64,000 bases of DNA from Dillenia suffruticosa (GCA_033439265.1 JAVTVX010000031.1:3333501-3397500); one strand, 5' to 3'. Positions 35,643 through 51,100 are shown, counted from the stretch's first letter. Notes: generated by a model from the sequence alone, not told the origin. Made by a program: numbers and translations.

Positions 35643-38600
35643 GTGCACACACCATCTCTCTCTCTCTCTCTCACTATTATTTTATTTAGAGGGTAAAAAT
35701 CACTGTGTTTGTTGTTGGTTCTAATCTGAAGCTTTAGCTCACTCTCCATAATGAAATTATTATTGAATAGGTGATACCACCATCCAATATCCAAAGGAAA
35801 AAGAATTAAAAAAAAAAAAATCGACCACTTTCCATAAAGTATAATATCTTCATACCATTTGATTTCCTTTTATCATGTAAATGGATCCTCATCAAAGAAA
35901 GAAAAGAGTGAACCCTTCATTGGTTCTCGTCTCATCCGATAAACTATGAAAGAAAGACGAGGGAAAACGATTTTTGGATAAAGATATTAAATTATTTAAT
36001 CAAATTTTATATTTAAAATTTAAAATTAAAAAAAAATTATATTAAAAAAATTTCTTAATTTGAATCTGATTATTCTCAAAATGAATTCATTGAAATATAA
36101 CTCTAAATAATGATCGATTATAACTCAAAAAAATAGAGATTAAATTCTTAAAGGAACAACCTGGTAGTTATAATTTTTTTTTCTTAACTTTAAAATTCAG
36201 TGTTTGAATTTTTATATAATAAAAAAAATACAGGTTAAGAAAACAAAAATTCAAATTTATGTATATTAATTTGAATTGCAATTTAATAAATTTTTATATA
36301 AAAATTTTCGACATACTATACTTTAGATTTTTTTGTTGAAAATTAATTTTAATAAAAATCAAAGGGCCATTGTTTCCGAATGTAGACCGATATTTATCGA
36401 CATAGAAGTGGGGTCCACTCCTTACGTGGATTGTTACTGCCCTAACATCAAAAATTCAACTTCGTACGCCCCTACCATTGCTTCCCTTTCACATCACCAC
36501 CTGATTGTACGACATTTGACAACTTTTCTTTACTTTTATTATTATTATTATTATAAAAAGAGAAAAAATAGTACGGAAACAAGCAAATTAAGTAGAAAGA
36601 AAACTAAGGCTACTCCGACTCCGAGGCCCGTTTGTTGGGGAGTTTAGAAAGAAAGAGAGAGGAAGAAAGAAAAAAGAGAAGAGATATATATTTTATTTAG
36701 GAATTTAATAAAAGAATGGAAAAGAAATTTTTTTTTTTGTTTGAAGGTCGGAGAGAATTGGAAATAAAGAATCTTTGATAATATAATTTTATATATTTAT
36801 CCTTTTAGATTAGTTTAAATTTTTTTTCAGCCAGTCGAGTATGTGAGAGGGTTAAAAATCAATTTGAAGAGTTCAAAATTAGTTTGTTGAAATTAAATCT
36901 TGTTGAACTGAGTTTGAACTGATTTTTAAAAACCGATCAACTGAATTTAACTTTTGTTGCATCATATTTGAGCTAATTTTTAAATATGATAAGTTGAATT
37001 TGCTTATATTTGAATTGATTTTTTAAATAATAGACTAAATTTGAGTTAATTTTTGAAACCGATTGGGTGAACTTCTATTTCTTTTAATCCAGTTGGTTAT
37101 ATTTTGAGTTGGTTATATTTTGAATTCAGCTGATTACTATTTAAAATTTCTTTTAATTAAATTTTTATTTTCATCCGGTTGATTGGGAAGTGATTAAAAG
37201 GTTCACCGGATACATCGGATAAGAATTTATTTTGTATCAATATAATACCGACAGAATTATGATATTAAAAAGTTATTTTGTTGCCAAAATTGTTCTCATC
37301 CCCTTCTTTTTAATTTTGGACAGAAACGTTTAAACAATCTTTCTCTCTTTTTTATCCATTTAAATCATTTCTTTTTTGGGTCTGGGTCCTTATTTAACTT
37401 CCAAACGAAAGAAAGTAAAATACTTTTCCTCAGGGCTCTTTCTTCTCTGCTAATTTCCCTCCACCCAAACGAGCTTCTAAAGAAGATGATTCTTTTCTCC
37501 TACCATTTTCCAATTGCTTTTATTTGATAATACTAAAATTTGTTTAATTTTACAAAAAATAAAAAAAAGAAAATGAGATCACCATGAATCTTGAATTTGT
37601 TAACTCTTACCCCCCGGGGAAATGTTTGTCTTGATTTGTAACGATTGGGATTGATTTTGCCTGTTTTATTTTTAACTAATAGACATATAAAATTATATTT
37701 CGATTAATTTGATTTGAATATTGTCAAATCTAATTTAAAAGAAACTTTTCTAATATAGTCTTTTTCGTTTCAAAATTTCAAATTTAAAATTTGATTAAAC
37801 GATATAATACCCTTACTTATTAGAACGACTATTTGTTAGAATCAGCCTAACATCTCCCTAATCTGAGTACTACTTTTTTTTTTAATTCTTTCATTAAAAT
37901 CAATTTTCAATATTCTTAAGAAGATTTATGTTGTCACATATTTAATTTTTATTCGAAATTTTGATGTCATTAAGAAAGGGGACCAAAATATATATTATGC
38001 TGCATATATGTATATATAAGTCAAAGGTAGACAAGTCATAGTCATAATTTGAAATTAATGAAGAAAAGAGAAGTGGCATAAGGTTGGTCAGATATTAGAC
38101 AAGTCATAATTTGGAATTAATTAAAAAATATAAAAGTCAAAATTGAATTTGATTCCCACAAAATCTACATCAATCAATCACAATTACGTAAATGGATAGT
38201 TAAATCGAATTTAAATATATTTTTTAAAAAATAATTAATTTTTATTTACAGAATTTTATACTTTTACTAAATATTTTTATACTTTAATTAAAATATTATA
38301 AAATATTATAAAAGATTAAATTTTAGAATTAGAGATCGATTTCACAATTTTTTTTAAAAAAATCACACTTTCGGTCCAAACTTTCAAAAATTATATTTTT
38401 CTCCCTGAAGATAAGTATCCCTAATAAGATTTTTGAGAAGGAAATGAATATTTTGAGATTTTTCATAAAATTTCATGAAATGAAGCAGAGAAAAATGATG
38501 GTCGTGAAAAATATCTTACAAAAAAGGATAGTTTTTTGAAAATAATTTCAAAATTGAATATTATGACTAGTCTTTTAAAAAGCTTGATTTTTCTGATTTT

Positions 38601-38703
38601 ACAATTATATTTTCTGATTTGTCGACGACTGATAAATTATAAATTTTTATTTCAAAGTAAATTGGTCTGTAACGTTTTAAGAGATTATTTATTTTTTAAG
38701 AAT

Positions 38704-38738
<35 letters not shown>

Positions 38739-38985
38739 AATTGAATTGAAAGTATAGAGCTAATGGGGATGGGGTTGATGGAACAGCGAGAGCATTGAAT
38801 TCACTATTTGAGCAATGGGACGCTGAACCGGTAGAAGGGATGTGGAATATAAGCGGAGAGCTTTGCAGTGGAAGGGCAATCGATGATTCTGAAGTAGAAA
38901 GTTACGACAACAACCCGTTAATCAAATGTGACTGTTCTTACGACAGTGCCACCACCTGCCATATTACTAAACTGTATGTTATGTT

Positions 38986-39030
<45 letters not shown>

Positions 39031-39126
39031 ACTTGGTTTCATGCAGGAGAGTTTATGCACTCAACAAGGTAGGGGTTATTCCGGAAGAGCTTGCTGCTTT
39101 GAAATATCTTACCTATTTGTAAGGAG

Positions 39127-39158
<32 letters not shown>

Positions 39159-42100
39159 CTGCAGCTTCCATGGCTTGACCTGGGGTTATATTAAATCTTA
39201 ATCTTATGTGGTGGGTTGGATGCTTTTCTTTTTGGGCAGGAAACTTGATCAAAATTACTTCACTGGTCCCTTGCCTTCTTATATTGGAAATCTTACAGAA
39301 TTGACATTGTTGTGAGTCTTGTTTCTAATCCCAATCATCCATGCTTATCCTTTGTTTCTTCAACTTCTCATCCATAACATTTTCAATTTCTATTCTTTAC
39401 ATAAATTCTCACATTTGTTCTGTTCATGCTGATAATATATATGTATATATGTTATTTATTTAGAACTGAACACATATTTTCATCCTTGACTCTTGAGACC
39501 GAGTATTCATGCTTCAGAGGATTTATTATCCTCTTCTAAAAGGATACTTGGACTTATGCCTTCAATTTCTTTTAGACCTTCGGGGGTATGTGGTGTGTTC
39601 GGATTTGGTGTGAAATGGTGAGATTTGGCTAGAAGTGATGAGTTGTTGAAACTCTAGTTTTGTAATACTTGAATAATTTCTTTGTGAGAATTCAGGTAAA
39701 AAGTGGAAAAAGTTGTTGTTGGGGTTTTTTTCCTTTTACCATCTTCAACTTCTTATTAGTTTAAATTAACCGAAAAACCTCTCAATACTATCTAAATCTC
39801 AGATATTGTGATAATTAATAATTTTTATTAAATCTAATAGTATATTCTGATCAAACAAGAGGTTTGAGTGATGTCTTCATTTCTCTTCAATTTTAACTAA
39901 ATCTTCCCATTATATTCTATCCTCCTTTCAAACCAATTCAAGTTAAGTGACCTTCTTAGTATGTTACAATCCAAGTCAAATCAAAGAGAGAAAATTCGGA
40001 ACTTGCAAGTAATTAGCCTATATAGATGGGATAATGAAACCATTGGCAGAAAGATCTATTGTTTGATCTACATTAAGAGAAAGTGAAATATCCTCTTTGG
40101 TTTTTGAAAATCAGATAAGTAAAAGATGGTGGACATTGATGGATGTCAGTCCTTAAGATGCTTGGCACTGCAGTTTTTGCTCTTCCTAGAAATTAATGCT
40201 TTAGTGGTAACAGTGGCAGAGGAGAAGACCAAGCTGATGAAAGTTACAGTTTCCTATTTGGTGAGAACTGAATAACTAATGTTGCAAAAGTACCCCTCTT
40301 TTTATCTTAGCAGAATTTCTTGTCCCTACTGGGATAACTGGAATCAAAAGATTGTAGCATTATCCTAGATATCAACACTTACCCCCTCCCCCATTTTCTC
40401 CTTAGGAGAAAGATAGAAAAGAGATTAATGTATCCCCCATTGGTGTCTTGGGATTATTATAGAAAGAAGAGGGAAAGAGTTGGCAATCTCAGACCCCCAT
40501 CCCAACCTCCCTTAAACCATAGGCAGAATTAATTTGTTTATGCTGTTAGTGGCTCCTCGGCTTTGTCTCAGCATTCCCCTCTCTGGACCAGTCAAATCAG
40601 GTTTATGTATGCTAGGTGGAGTGAATTCATGAGAATTTCTTCCTATAGTCTTAACTTTTAAAGTGGGAACAATAAGCCGCAAATTGACTTTGTTATTGTT
40701 AGGAAGAAAGAAAAACTTGTAAATATCGCAAGGTTGTCCCGGGAGAGAGTTTAACCACCTAACATATGTTAGTGGTATTGGATATGCGTATCAAGCATGG
40801 TAATCATAGAAGGAAAGTATGGTGCATAACCCTTAGGATTGAGTGGTGGAATTTAAAAAATGAGAAACGAAACAACTTTAAATAGAGAGTAGAAGAACAA
40901 GTCTTAGGAGAAATACAATAGTGACCCGATTTGACATAGGAGAAGATATCACTTCATGTGAAAATGGTGGCTAAGAGTGTATTTGGTGAGTCAAAAGGAC
41001 GTGTACATCTAAATAAAGAATCTTGGCGATGGAAAAAGGAAGTATAAGAGAAAGTAAAGATAAAAAGAGCTGTCTATAAATTACTCTACACTAGTAAGAA
41101 CGAGAAAAGTTTAAAGAAGTACGCATTAGCCAAGAAAGAGGCGAAGTATGCAGTAGCCAGGAAAGAGGCGAAGGGAGCAGTGAGTGAAGCCAAGAACAAA
41201 GCTTTCAAAAACTTTTATCGATGGTTTGATACAAAAGAAAAGGGAAAGGGATATCTATAAAATAGTTAAAGCAAGAGAGATGAAAATAAGAGATTTTATA
41301 CAAATAAAATGTATTAAAGATAAATCAAATGGAGTGTTAGTAAATGATAGAGAAATAAAATAGCGATGGAAAATATATTTTTATCAAGTGTTTAATGAAG
41401 ATCAAGATGATCAAATTAGTTTAAGTGAATTAAGTATGTCTGAAGAGTAAAAAAAATATGAACTTTTATTAAAAAAAAATTCAATCTTGAGGCTTTAAAA
41501 GGGATGAAAATGGAAAAGCAGTTGGACCCGATGATATCCCGATAGAGATATGGAAAAGTCTAAGGAAGCAAGGTATTAGATGGCTTATAAAATTATTCAA
41601 CATAATATTGAGGATGAAAAAAATGTCAGATCAGTGGAGAGAAAGCATTTTAATACCCTTATTTAAAAACAATGGTGACATACAAAATTGTCCAAATTAT
41701 CGGTATATTAAGCTAATGAACCATACCAAGAAATTTTGGGAAATAGTAATTCAAAGAAGACTACAAAAGGAGACCAAGGTGACCGAAAATCAATTTGGAT
41801 TCATATATAGAAGGTTGATGATGGAAGTCATACGCCTCCTCAGATAATTAGTTGAGAAGTATTTGAAAAAAAAAAAAGGCTCCACTTACACATGGTGTTC
41901 ATCGACCTAGATAAGACATATGATAGAGTACCCAAGGAAATTATGTGGAGGATTTTAGAAAGAAGAGTGTAAGAGTAGCATATATTGAAGTAATCAACGA
42001 CATGTACAAAGATGTGATAACAAAAGAGAGGACATCATGCGGTTTAATCGAATGGTTTCCAATAAAGATAGGGCCAGATCAAGGCTTAGCATTAAATCCC

Positions 42101-45100
42101 TATCTTTTTACACTAATTATGGATGTACTCATCAAACATATCTAGGACATGGTACCATGGTGCATGAAGTTTGCAAATGACATTGTCTAAGTGGATGAAA
42201 CACGTGAATAAGTAAATGCTAAACTCAAATCTGGAGGGAAAACACCAGAAGTGAAAGGATTTAGACTTAGTAGGGTAAAGACAGAATATATAGAATTTAA
42301 GATTAGTCATACTAGTGTTAGTGAGGCATGGTTAACATAGAAAATGATAAATTATCTGTAAATAAGAGTTTTAAATATCTAAAATCAATTTTACAAAAAG
42401 ACAGAAAGATTGACAGAGATATGTCATATAAAATACAAGCATGATTGTTGAAGTGGAGAAGTGCATCGGATATTCTATGGGATCAAATGGTACCTTTAAA
42501 ACTTAAAGGGAAGTTTCACATGATGATGATTAAACATGTTTTATTGTATGGATCTGAATGTTTGGCAATGAATCAAAAACACAAGCAGAAGATGAGAGTT
42601 ACGGAGACGAATATATTAAAGTAAATGTACGAACACACAAGGATGAGCAAAATAAGAAATGAGTGTATTAAAGAAAATGTTGTTATTGGGTCTATTGAGG
42701 AAAAATTGAAGGAAACACGATTAAGATGGTATAGACATATACATCGGCGACTAATATAGGCCCCAGTTAGGTGGTGTGAGATTATGACAAGTATTCATAT
42801 TAATCGAGGGAGAGGGATACTTAAGAAAACTTGGATAACAATAATAAAATATGATATGAATTATTTAAATATATATAAAAATATGATATAAGATTGAGTG
42901 TAATGGGATAAAAATATCCATATTGTCAATCCCATTTAGTGAAATAAAAACATGATTATTGGTCGTATAAAGAAAACAATCATATATATAAGCGTGCGAT
43001 GTGAAATAGAGTACAATAATATAAAAGAATCCATATAGTTGACTTCACTTAGTGGGATTAAGGTTTGGTTGTTGTTGTTGTTTTCTTCCAATGGTTTTGA
43101 ATCGGATAAAAACTTGAGATCACAATTGTCATAATTCCTTGCAATTTGAGAAAGACCACTTTAAAAGAGTTGAAGATATTTATAAAGCTGCTGGGGGGAT
43201 TAGATGAGGACCAAACCTTGTGCGTGCTAATGCATTGATGCCTTAGACCAGAATACCATGCTCGTTTTGTTGGTTTGGAATCAATTGTCATAATTCCACC
43301 TAACGTTATCTGCAGAGTTCAATCTAGATTGCGTGACATAATATATTATATATCTATTAGATTCAAAAACTTGTTAAATAGACTTATATGCCTAGTTTGA
43401 TGGATATAAAATGCTTTTCAAGGCATTTAAGGTCATTTTCTAGCAAGTCCCTTTTTATGGAAGTTGTACTTAGTTCCTTTGGAGCTTCTACTAGCTTGGT
43501 CCAACATTACAGCTTTTGCCTGAGCCAAGTTTATATATGGGTTATCCTGGTCCAATATTCCGGCCAATTTAACTACTCATCGTGACCAACGTTGAGGTCC
43601 ATCGACACTTAGGAGCCCCTAAACTAACTAATTCAAATTTTACTCAATTGAAAAAGTGCTCATTATAGCTAAGTAAATAACAAACCAAAATTTGTTTAAC
43701 ACTTCTTGTGAAAAAAATACGTGCCAACCTGTTTTTCTAATTTAGGAATTATAAAAATATCTGTTTTCTAAAATATAGGAATTTGGTTGAGAGGAAATCA
43801 GGAATCCTTGATTAGAGGATATACAAAATTAGGATAGCTGTTATTTTTCTTCCTATGAAGAATTCCGTATATATAGCTCATTTGAAACTCTTGTACAATA
43901 CATAGAAATAATAACCAAACAGTTTTTCTCCTTTATTTTGCCACATGGTATCAGAGCCATAAGGCTTATTTTCTGAGAAATTCTTAGTTTTTTCTGGCAT
44001 TCATAGCCAATTTTCTTGTTTGTGACTTGTCTTAATTGCAGTCACCCTTGGCAATTATTTGTCATTTTTTTAACCCTAACTATCCCTTATTTCTTGGCCT
44101 TCATAGCCGACCATTGAAGGATGTCAGAAGTCCATGTCATCCTCTGAACAAGTGCAAATTCAATAGTCATCTAGCGACTGGCAAAATTTCCAACTAGCAA
44201 CTGGCGACCTACAGAACATTCAACCAACATATCGTCTTAATGGAAAAAACTACCTAAAATGGTCTCAATTGGTTCGAACTTTTCTAAAAGGAAAGGGAAA
44301 CTAAGCCATTTACTTGGGACAGGACCGAAGGAAAGAGATGAGGGCTTTGATGCATGGGATGAGGAAGATTTAATGGTCATGTCTTGGTTGTGGAACTCTA
44401 TGACTCCCGAAATTAGTGATACATGTATGTTCCTTCCAACCGCTAAGGCTATTTGGAACGTTCTCAATTGGACATACTCCAAGGTTAATGATGCATCACG
44501 AGTCTATGAGATCAAGGTCAAGACGGTTTCGATGAAATAGCGCAGCAAATCCGTGATAGAATATGCAACTTTTTTGCAAAACCAATGACAGGAACCGGAG
44601 TGATTGAATTAAAGTGCAGTGATTGTGCAGCAATTATTAAACGATTCATCGAGAATGATCGTATTTATGATTTTCTTGCTGGGTTGAATCCTGAATTTGA
44701 TCAGGTAAGGATTCAAATCTTGGGTAAAGAATTACTAACTCTAAATGAGGTGATCTCGCTGATTATGACTGAGGAAAGTCGAAGAGGAGTCATGCTTGAG
44801 CCTCAAACTATCGATTGCTTAGCGCTTGCTGCTTCTGGTGATAAGCGGCAAGGATTAACACTGGAACAGCCACAAATTGCGAAGCATGGGAAGTCAGAAT
44901 TGTCAAAGAATGCCAATCGGGACAATCTCTGGTGTACATACTACAAAAAGATGAGACACACTAAGGAACATTGCTGGAAATTACATGGAAAACCTCCAAC
45001 TTCTAGCCGAGAATGGGGAAACAAAGGGGGACAGGAGCAAAGGAATTTAGGACAAGATCATATGACCACACAGAGGGGACATGAATAGCAGAAAGAATTC

Positions 45101-48100
45101 GGAGTTTTTAATATTGAAGAAATAGAGAAGCTGAAAATTTTGTTGGGAACCCTTAAAAATCGGCTACTGGTGGCGGCTACTGGTGGCTGCTCCTTAGCAC
45201 TTTCAGGTGAACCTTCAAACTCTTTTGGATTAAATGTCTTTGATAAAGTGTTTGAAAATTCATGGATCCTAGACTCAGGGGCCATAGACCACATGACATG
45301 TCTCTAACCTTTTTAGCACCTATACACCATGTCCAAGCGATAGAAAAATTACTGTTGCAGATGGAACCACGACCACAATAGCAGGTTTAGGAGATGTCCA
45401 GATAAGTCCTGACCTTGTCCTAAAAACTGTTTTACATGTTCCAAAGTTGTTTGCTAATCTCATGTTTATTCAAAAACTTACTAGAGATTTACACTACAAT
45501 GTTACATTTTATTCTTCTTACTGTGTTTTTCAGGAACAACGCTTGGGAAAGAGGATTGGACTTGCTAAAGAAAATGATGGACTTTACTATCTTGAGACGC
45601 CGACCCTTCCCAAAACAAATTTATCCTCTTCCTTTCTTTCTTCGTTTAATAAAGATGTCATATGGCTGCACTATTTCCATCTAGGACATCCTTCGTTTAC
45701 TGTTTTAAAGATTATGTTTCCTTCTCTTTTCAAGGGATTCGATATTAGAATCTTTCATTGTGACATTTGCGAATATACCAAACACTCTCGTATATCTTTT
45801 CCTATTAGTAATAAAAAGAGTTTTTTCCCTTCCATTTAATTCATAGTGATATTTGGGAACCCTCCACAATTCCAAATGTTTCGGGTTTACGGTGGTTTGT
45901 TTCTTTTATTGATGATTGCACTAGAGTCTCTTGGATTTTTCTGCTAAAAAACAAATCAGATGTGAGTGTTGTTTTTTCAAATTATCATGCCATGATTCAC
46001 AATCACTTTGGTACTAAAATTAAAAGTTTTTGCTCGGAAAATACAAAAGATTATTTCAATCAAGTTTTGTCTTCTTTTTTCACAAATAAGGAATAATTCA
46101 TGAATTATTTTACACTAATACATCTCAGCAAAATGGCGTAGCCGAGAGAGAGAATGGTCATCTCCTAAACACTACCCGAGCACTATTGTTTTATCATAAT
46201 ATACCAAAACAATATTGGAGGAAGCAGTTCTTACATTTGCATACATCATAAATCGTCTCCCTTCACGGTTTTTAAGGCTCAAAAGTCCGATGGAAGCACT
46301 CTCTCAAATTCTGCCCTCATATTCGTACCACAAACAATCTTACTCCTAGAATTTTTGGGTGCACCTCATTTGTCCATGTCCATAGCCATAAAAGGGGGAA
46401 GTTAGTTCCAAGAGCCATCGAGTGTGTTTTTGTTGGGTACTCATCCATACAAAAGGGTTACAAATGCTACCATCCACCCACAAGGAAACTCTATGTCTCG
46501 GTTGATGTCACATTTACAGAAGAAAAACCATATTTTACTAAATCTTATCTTCAAGGGGAGTCATCTACAGTGGAAGATAAGGACTTTTATTTCCTCGATC
46601 TGCCATCTCACCCACCGGCTGTGTTACCTATGTCAAAACACCCTCAATCAAATTCTCAATCCAATTTAGAATCATCAACTCTATCGGCTGTATCACCTGT
46701 GCAAAACCCTCAATCTGAACCCAAATCTATCCCTGAGTCCTTGCATCCTAATCAAGTGCGGTTTGGGAAAGGAAACGTGTACTCAAGACGGCGAGATACA
46801 ATTCCTGTTCTTAAACAAGTCCAACACTCCAACTTGAGTCTTGGAAATGAGGTAACTATATCTAAACCTACCCTTGAGGAAGACCAGCCTCTAGAAACTA
46901 AAACCAGAGATCAAGATCTGCCTATAGTTGTGAGGAAAGGAACCCGAGAGTGTACAAAAAGACCACTGTACCTCTTGTCCTATTTTGTGTCGTTCTCACA
47001 ACCCATAAAGCTTTTCTCACAACTCTAAATGAAATTCTTATTACAAACACTGTATCCAAGGCATTATGTAAGGAAGAATGAAGAAAAGCCATCATAGATG
47101 AGATGGATGCATCGGAGAAAAATGAGACATGAGAGTTAGTTGATCTACTAAAAGGAAAGAAGGCAGTGAGATGTAAGTGGGTTTTTACCTTGAAAAATAA
47201 GGCTGATGGTTTATTGTAATGCTATAAAGCAAGGTTAGTTGCAAAAGGGTACACTCAAACATTTGGAGTCAATTACCAAGAGACTTTTGCTCCAGTCGCA
47301 AAAATGAACACAGTAAGAATTTTGTTATCGTTGGTAGCCAATTATAACTGAGATTTATAGCAGTATGATGTAAAAAATATCTTCCTTCATGGTGAACTGG
47401 AAGAGGAAATATATATGAATATTTCGTTAGGGTTTGGAGGAGTTAGAGGAAATAAGGTATGCAAATTGAAGAAAGTCTTATATGGTCTAAAACAGTCACT
47501 ATGAGTTTGGTCTGGGAGATTCACCAGAGCAATGGTAGCTATGGGATATAAGCAAAGTCAAGGCGATCACACTCTTTTCATCAAACACTCAGCTTTAGGG
47601 AGAGTTACAGTCCTAATAGTCTATGTGGATGATATAATTGTGACTGAAAATGATGAAAAAGAAAGGCAAGCTTTGAAAAAGTGTTTGATCAAAAAATTTG
47701 AAATCAAGGATTTGGGAAGATTAAAGTGTTTTCTGGGAATTGAAGTGGTTCATTCTAAACAAGGGATTTCATTCCCAACAGAAGCATGTTACTGATCTAC
47801 TTAAAGAAACATGGATGCTTATGAGTAAATCAGTTGGAACACCTATAGAGCCGAATCATGGACTTGGAGAGGCTGTTGGAAATCAATCAGTAGACAAGGA
47901 GAGGCTGTTGTAGATCAATCAGTAGGCAAAGAAATGTATCAAAGATTGGTTGGTAAATTGATATATCTTTCTTATACCTGGCCGGACATTGCATACTCTA
48001 TGAGTGTCATTAGCCAATTCATGCATGATCCTAAAGAAGTTCACCTACACGCTTCTTACAAAAAGAATACTGAGCTTATTCTTGAAGCCTATACAGATGC

Positions 48101-51100
48101 GAACTATGCAGGGTCCCCTATGGATCGAAGGTCAACCTCCGGCTATCGCACATTTCTTGGCAGAAATCTAGTGACATGGTGGAGTAAGAAACAAAATATT
48201 ATCGCTCGATCAAGTGCAAAAGCGGAATTCAGAGCAATGGCACAAGGTGTTTGTAAGTTGTTATGGTTGAAGATTGTATGGGAGGAGTTGAAGATTAAAT
48301 GAAGTGGATCAATGATACTTTACTGTGATAATAAATCAGCAATTAGTATTGCACATAATCCTGTACAACATGATCAAACGAAGTATATTGAGATAGACAG
48401 GTAGTTCATCAAGGAGAAATTGGAAAGAAAACTCATTTGCACACCCTATGTTCCCACGGGAGGTCAATTGGCTGATGTTCTCACAAAATGACTAAACAAT
48501 GCTGCATTTCAAGACTTTACTTCCAAGCAGGAAATGGACGATATTTATTCACCAGCTTGAGGGAAAGTGTGGAAAAATACGTGCCAACCTGTTTTCCTAA
48601 TTTAGGAATTATGAAAATATATGTTTCCTAAAATATAGAGATTTGATTGAGAGGAAATCAGAAATCTTGATAAGAGGATATATAAAATTAGGGTAGTTAC
48701 TATTTTTCTTCCTATGAAGAATTCTGTATATATAGTCCATCAAAAAATCTTATACAATACATAAAAATAATAAAAAAACGGTTTTTCTCCTCTATTTTGC
48801 CACACTTCTTAAAATATGTTTTAAGCTATGCTCTTAGATTTTTGAAATTAGTACTTTTACGATCTATTTCTCACGTTATATTTGGAAGTACCATTCTTAA
48901 GTAGGCAATCCCCCATTACTTTTTACTAGTTGTAGTTGAGCAAATTATGAAGTCCTGCTACGCACAGCTTTTTCAGCATAACGTCTATTGATGTTTATCT
49001 ACAGCTGCATGAGACTGGTATAGGATGAAGGATTTATTGAATTGAACTGATGCATAATCCCCCCCCCCTAAAGTTTCAATATGTAAAATGCCACTTACAG
49101 TCTCTACAATTTGAAACTTATTTGAAAGGTATGTATTGGTTGTAGACTTGTAGTTGGTTATAAGCTTTGTAATTAGTTGAGTTAAGGTGATCTAATTGTT
49201 TATAGAAGTGGTTCTATATCTGGGACAATTTACCACAGTTGCTCCTTCCTGTATGCAGCCCAGCTGTCATGATGCTTGTTAAAGCATTCTTGAATACTCT
49301 AGTAGATCCAATACATGACGAGACACATATTATCAAACTTTTCCAAAAGGGATTTTCTACTTCTACCCGTTTCAAGGAAGAAAAAAAAAAAAAAAGAAAT
49401 CTGTGTCCTCTTTCCCTCTCTTTAGTTTTTGTTTTAAGTAGTCATCCTAAAACACATACCCTTGCATTTGAACTCGACTCATCCTCATTTGAATGAGTCA
49501 AAACAGGCCTCCTAACCTAAAAATGCTAACTAAAAGAAAATACAAGTCCTACCTCACTTTTATAAGCATCATGCTTGCATTTAGTGTATGCAACAAACTT
49601 TTAAACCCCTACCTTACCCCTAGTAGATGAGTTGTGTCTCATGAGAATTTGCTAAAGATACCCAAAAAAATCTTTATGCAAACGCAGTGCATGAGCTAAA
49701 TAAATATTCTAAATACATAAGTGCATGAATAAGTATAAATATCACTTCTTTCAGGTCAAAAATGCATATGTACAGGAGCATCAAACAGGAGGTCTAAGTT
49801 GCGATCAATACTTCCATTTGTGATTAAGTCCATTTAGCGCGCTTCATTCTTATCTTTCACATCACGGCCTCATCTCTACTACATTCATATAGGCATTGCC
49901 CAAGATCACTCCAAATTTGTAGCAGAGAATTCTGAGAATACCATTCACAACATGGCATTTGTCGATCGACAACTCATGCACAGCTGCAACATTTATTATT
50001 TGAATTGAAATTTCAAACATTATTAGATGATGCTTGGATTATTGCATAAAGCATCATGGAGCAAACAAAAAGAATTCTTCATTAAGCTTTATCGAAATTG
50101 ATTTGATCTTCTTCTTTTTTTCATTCTTTTTTTTTTTTATCCTCTCTCTCTCTCTCTCTCTCTGTGTGTGTTTGTGCAATGCTCAATGCAAACATTGGTA
50201 CTTTGGTTCCTTACATTTTTTTTTTCAATAGATGGATGCATTGAAAGATAAGTGCAGCAAAAGATAAGTAATTGATTACAATTACAATAAAAATACATAT
50301 GAGTTAGCGATGGAATACAAATATCATTTTAACTTTATCCTTGGATTCTTGGCCCAAATTGATTGTGAAACAAGGCTAACAAATATAAGAATAAGCAAAA
50401 ATCGACCTGGAGTAAATTTTCCAGATTGGTACGATTTATATTCATTACCCAAGGAGTAATCAATAATAACATGAACATGATTTTCAAACTCATGTAACAT
50501 ATGATATTTTCAATTCTATCCCAACTCTAAGAGGTTAAGGCTATGCTCAGTGAAAAATGAAAGAAACCACATGTAGAATGTAAAATGAAGAAAAGAGAAA
50601 AACAGGCGAAATGAAAAGTAAAAGTAAAAGTATGCACCTGATCTAGAAATGCCAATGAATGCACGAGGAACCAAGTTTTCCACCCCCACACTTGAGTTAT
50701 CCATATTCTCAATTTCAATTAGTTATGGGATTGCAATGTTTTCCCAAATTTGAGCTCAAATTAGCTGTCTTACTAGATGTACTATTGCAGTTCTATATTT
50801 TGGGATACTTGTATCAAAAGTTCAACTTTCCATTAAAACTGGTTGCTTTTCTTTCTTTTGGGGTGCTGAATTGCTATGACTCCAGTTCTAGTTTTTTGTT
50901 TCAACGACTCCATTTTTGCTTACTTGTTGGCCTTTTTTAACAGGTCAATTGCTCAAAATGCATTTAATGGCACCATACCAAAGGAGCTTGGAAATCTAAA
51001 GCAGTTAACTTTGCTGTATGTTCTCATAACTGAAACTATCGTGATTCTGTTCTCTGTCTCCAGAAAATAAATAAATAAATAAATTAACATAGTACAGAAA

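Larger units (their letters stand above)
43707..48804 (+). mobile_element. Ty1/copia element in receptor kinase intron 4
   Basis: Short LTRs lie at 43707-43945 and 48568-48804 (TGTG...GCCACA). The target duplication CTTCT is at 43702-43706 and 48805-48809. The primer-binding site TGGTATCAGAGCC lies at 43946-43958 and a polypurine tract, TTGAGGGAAAG, just precedes the 3' LTR. The LTRs differ at about 28 of 235 aligned positions, so this is an old insertion. It lies in the same orientation as the host gene. Confidence 0.95.

Noticed and set aside
43058..43291. 77-codon minus-strand frame with Thr/Lys repeats at one end
   Set aside because: Antisense reading of the RTE GTT tail and intron sequence.
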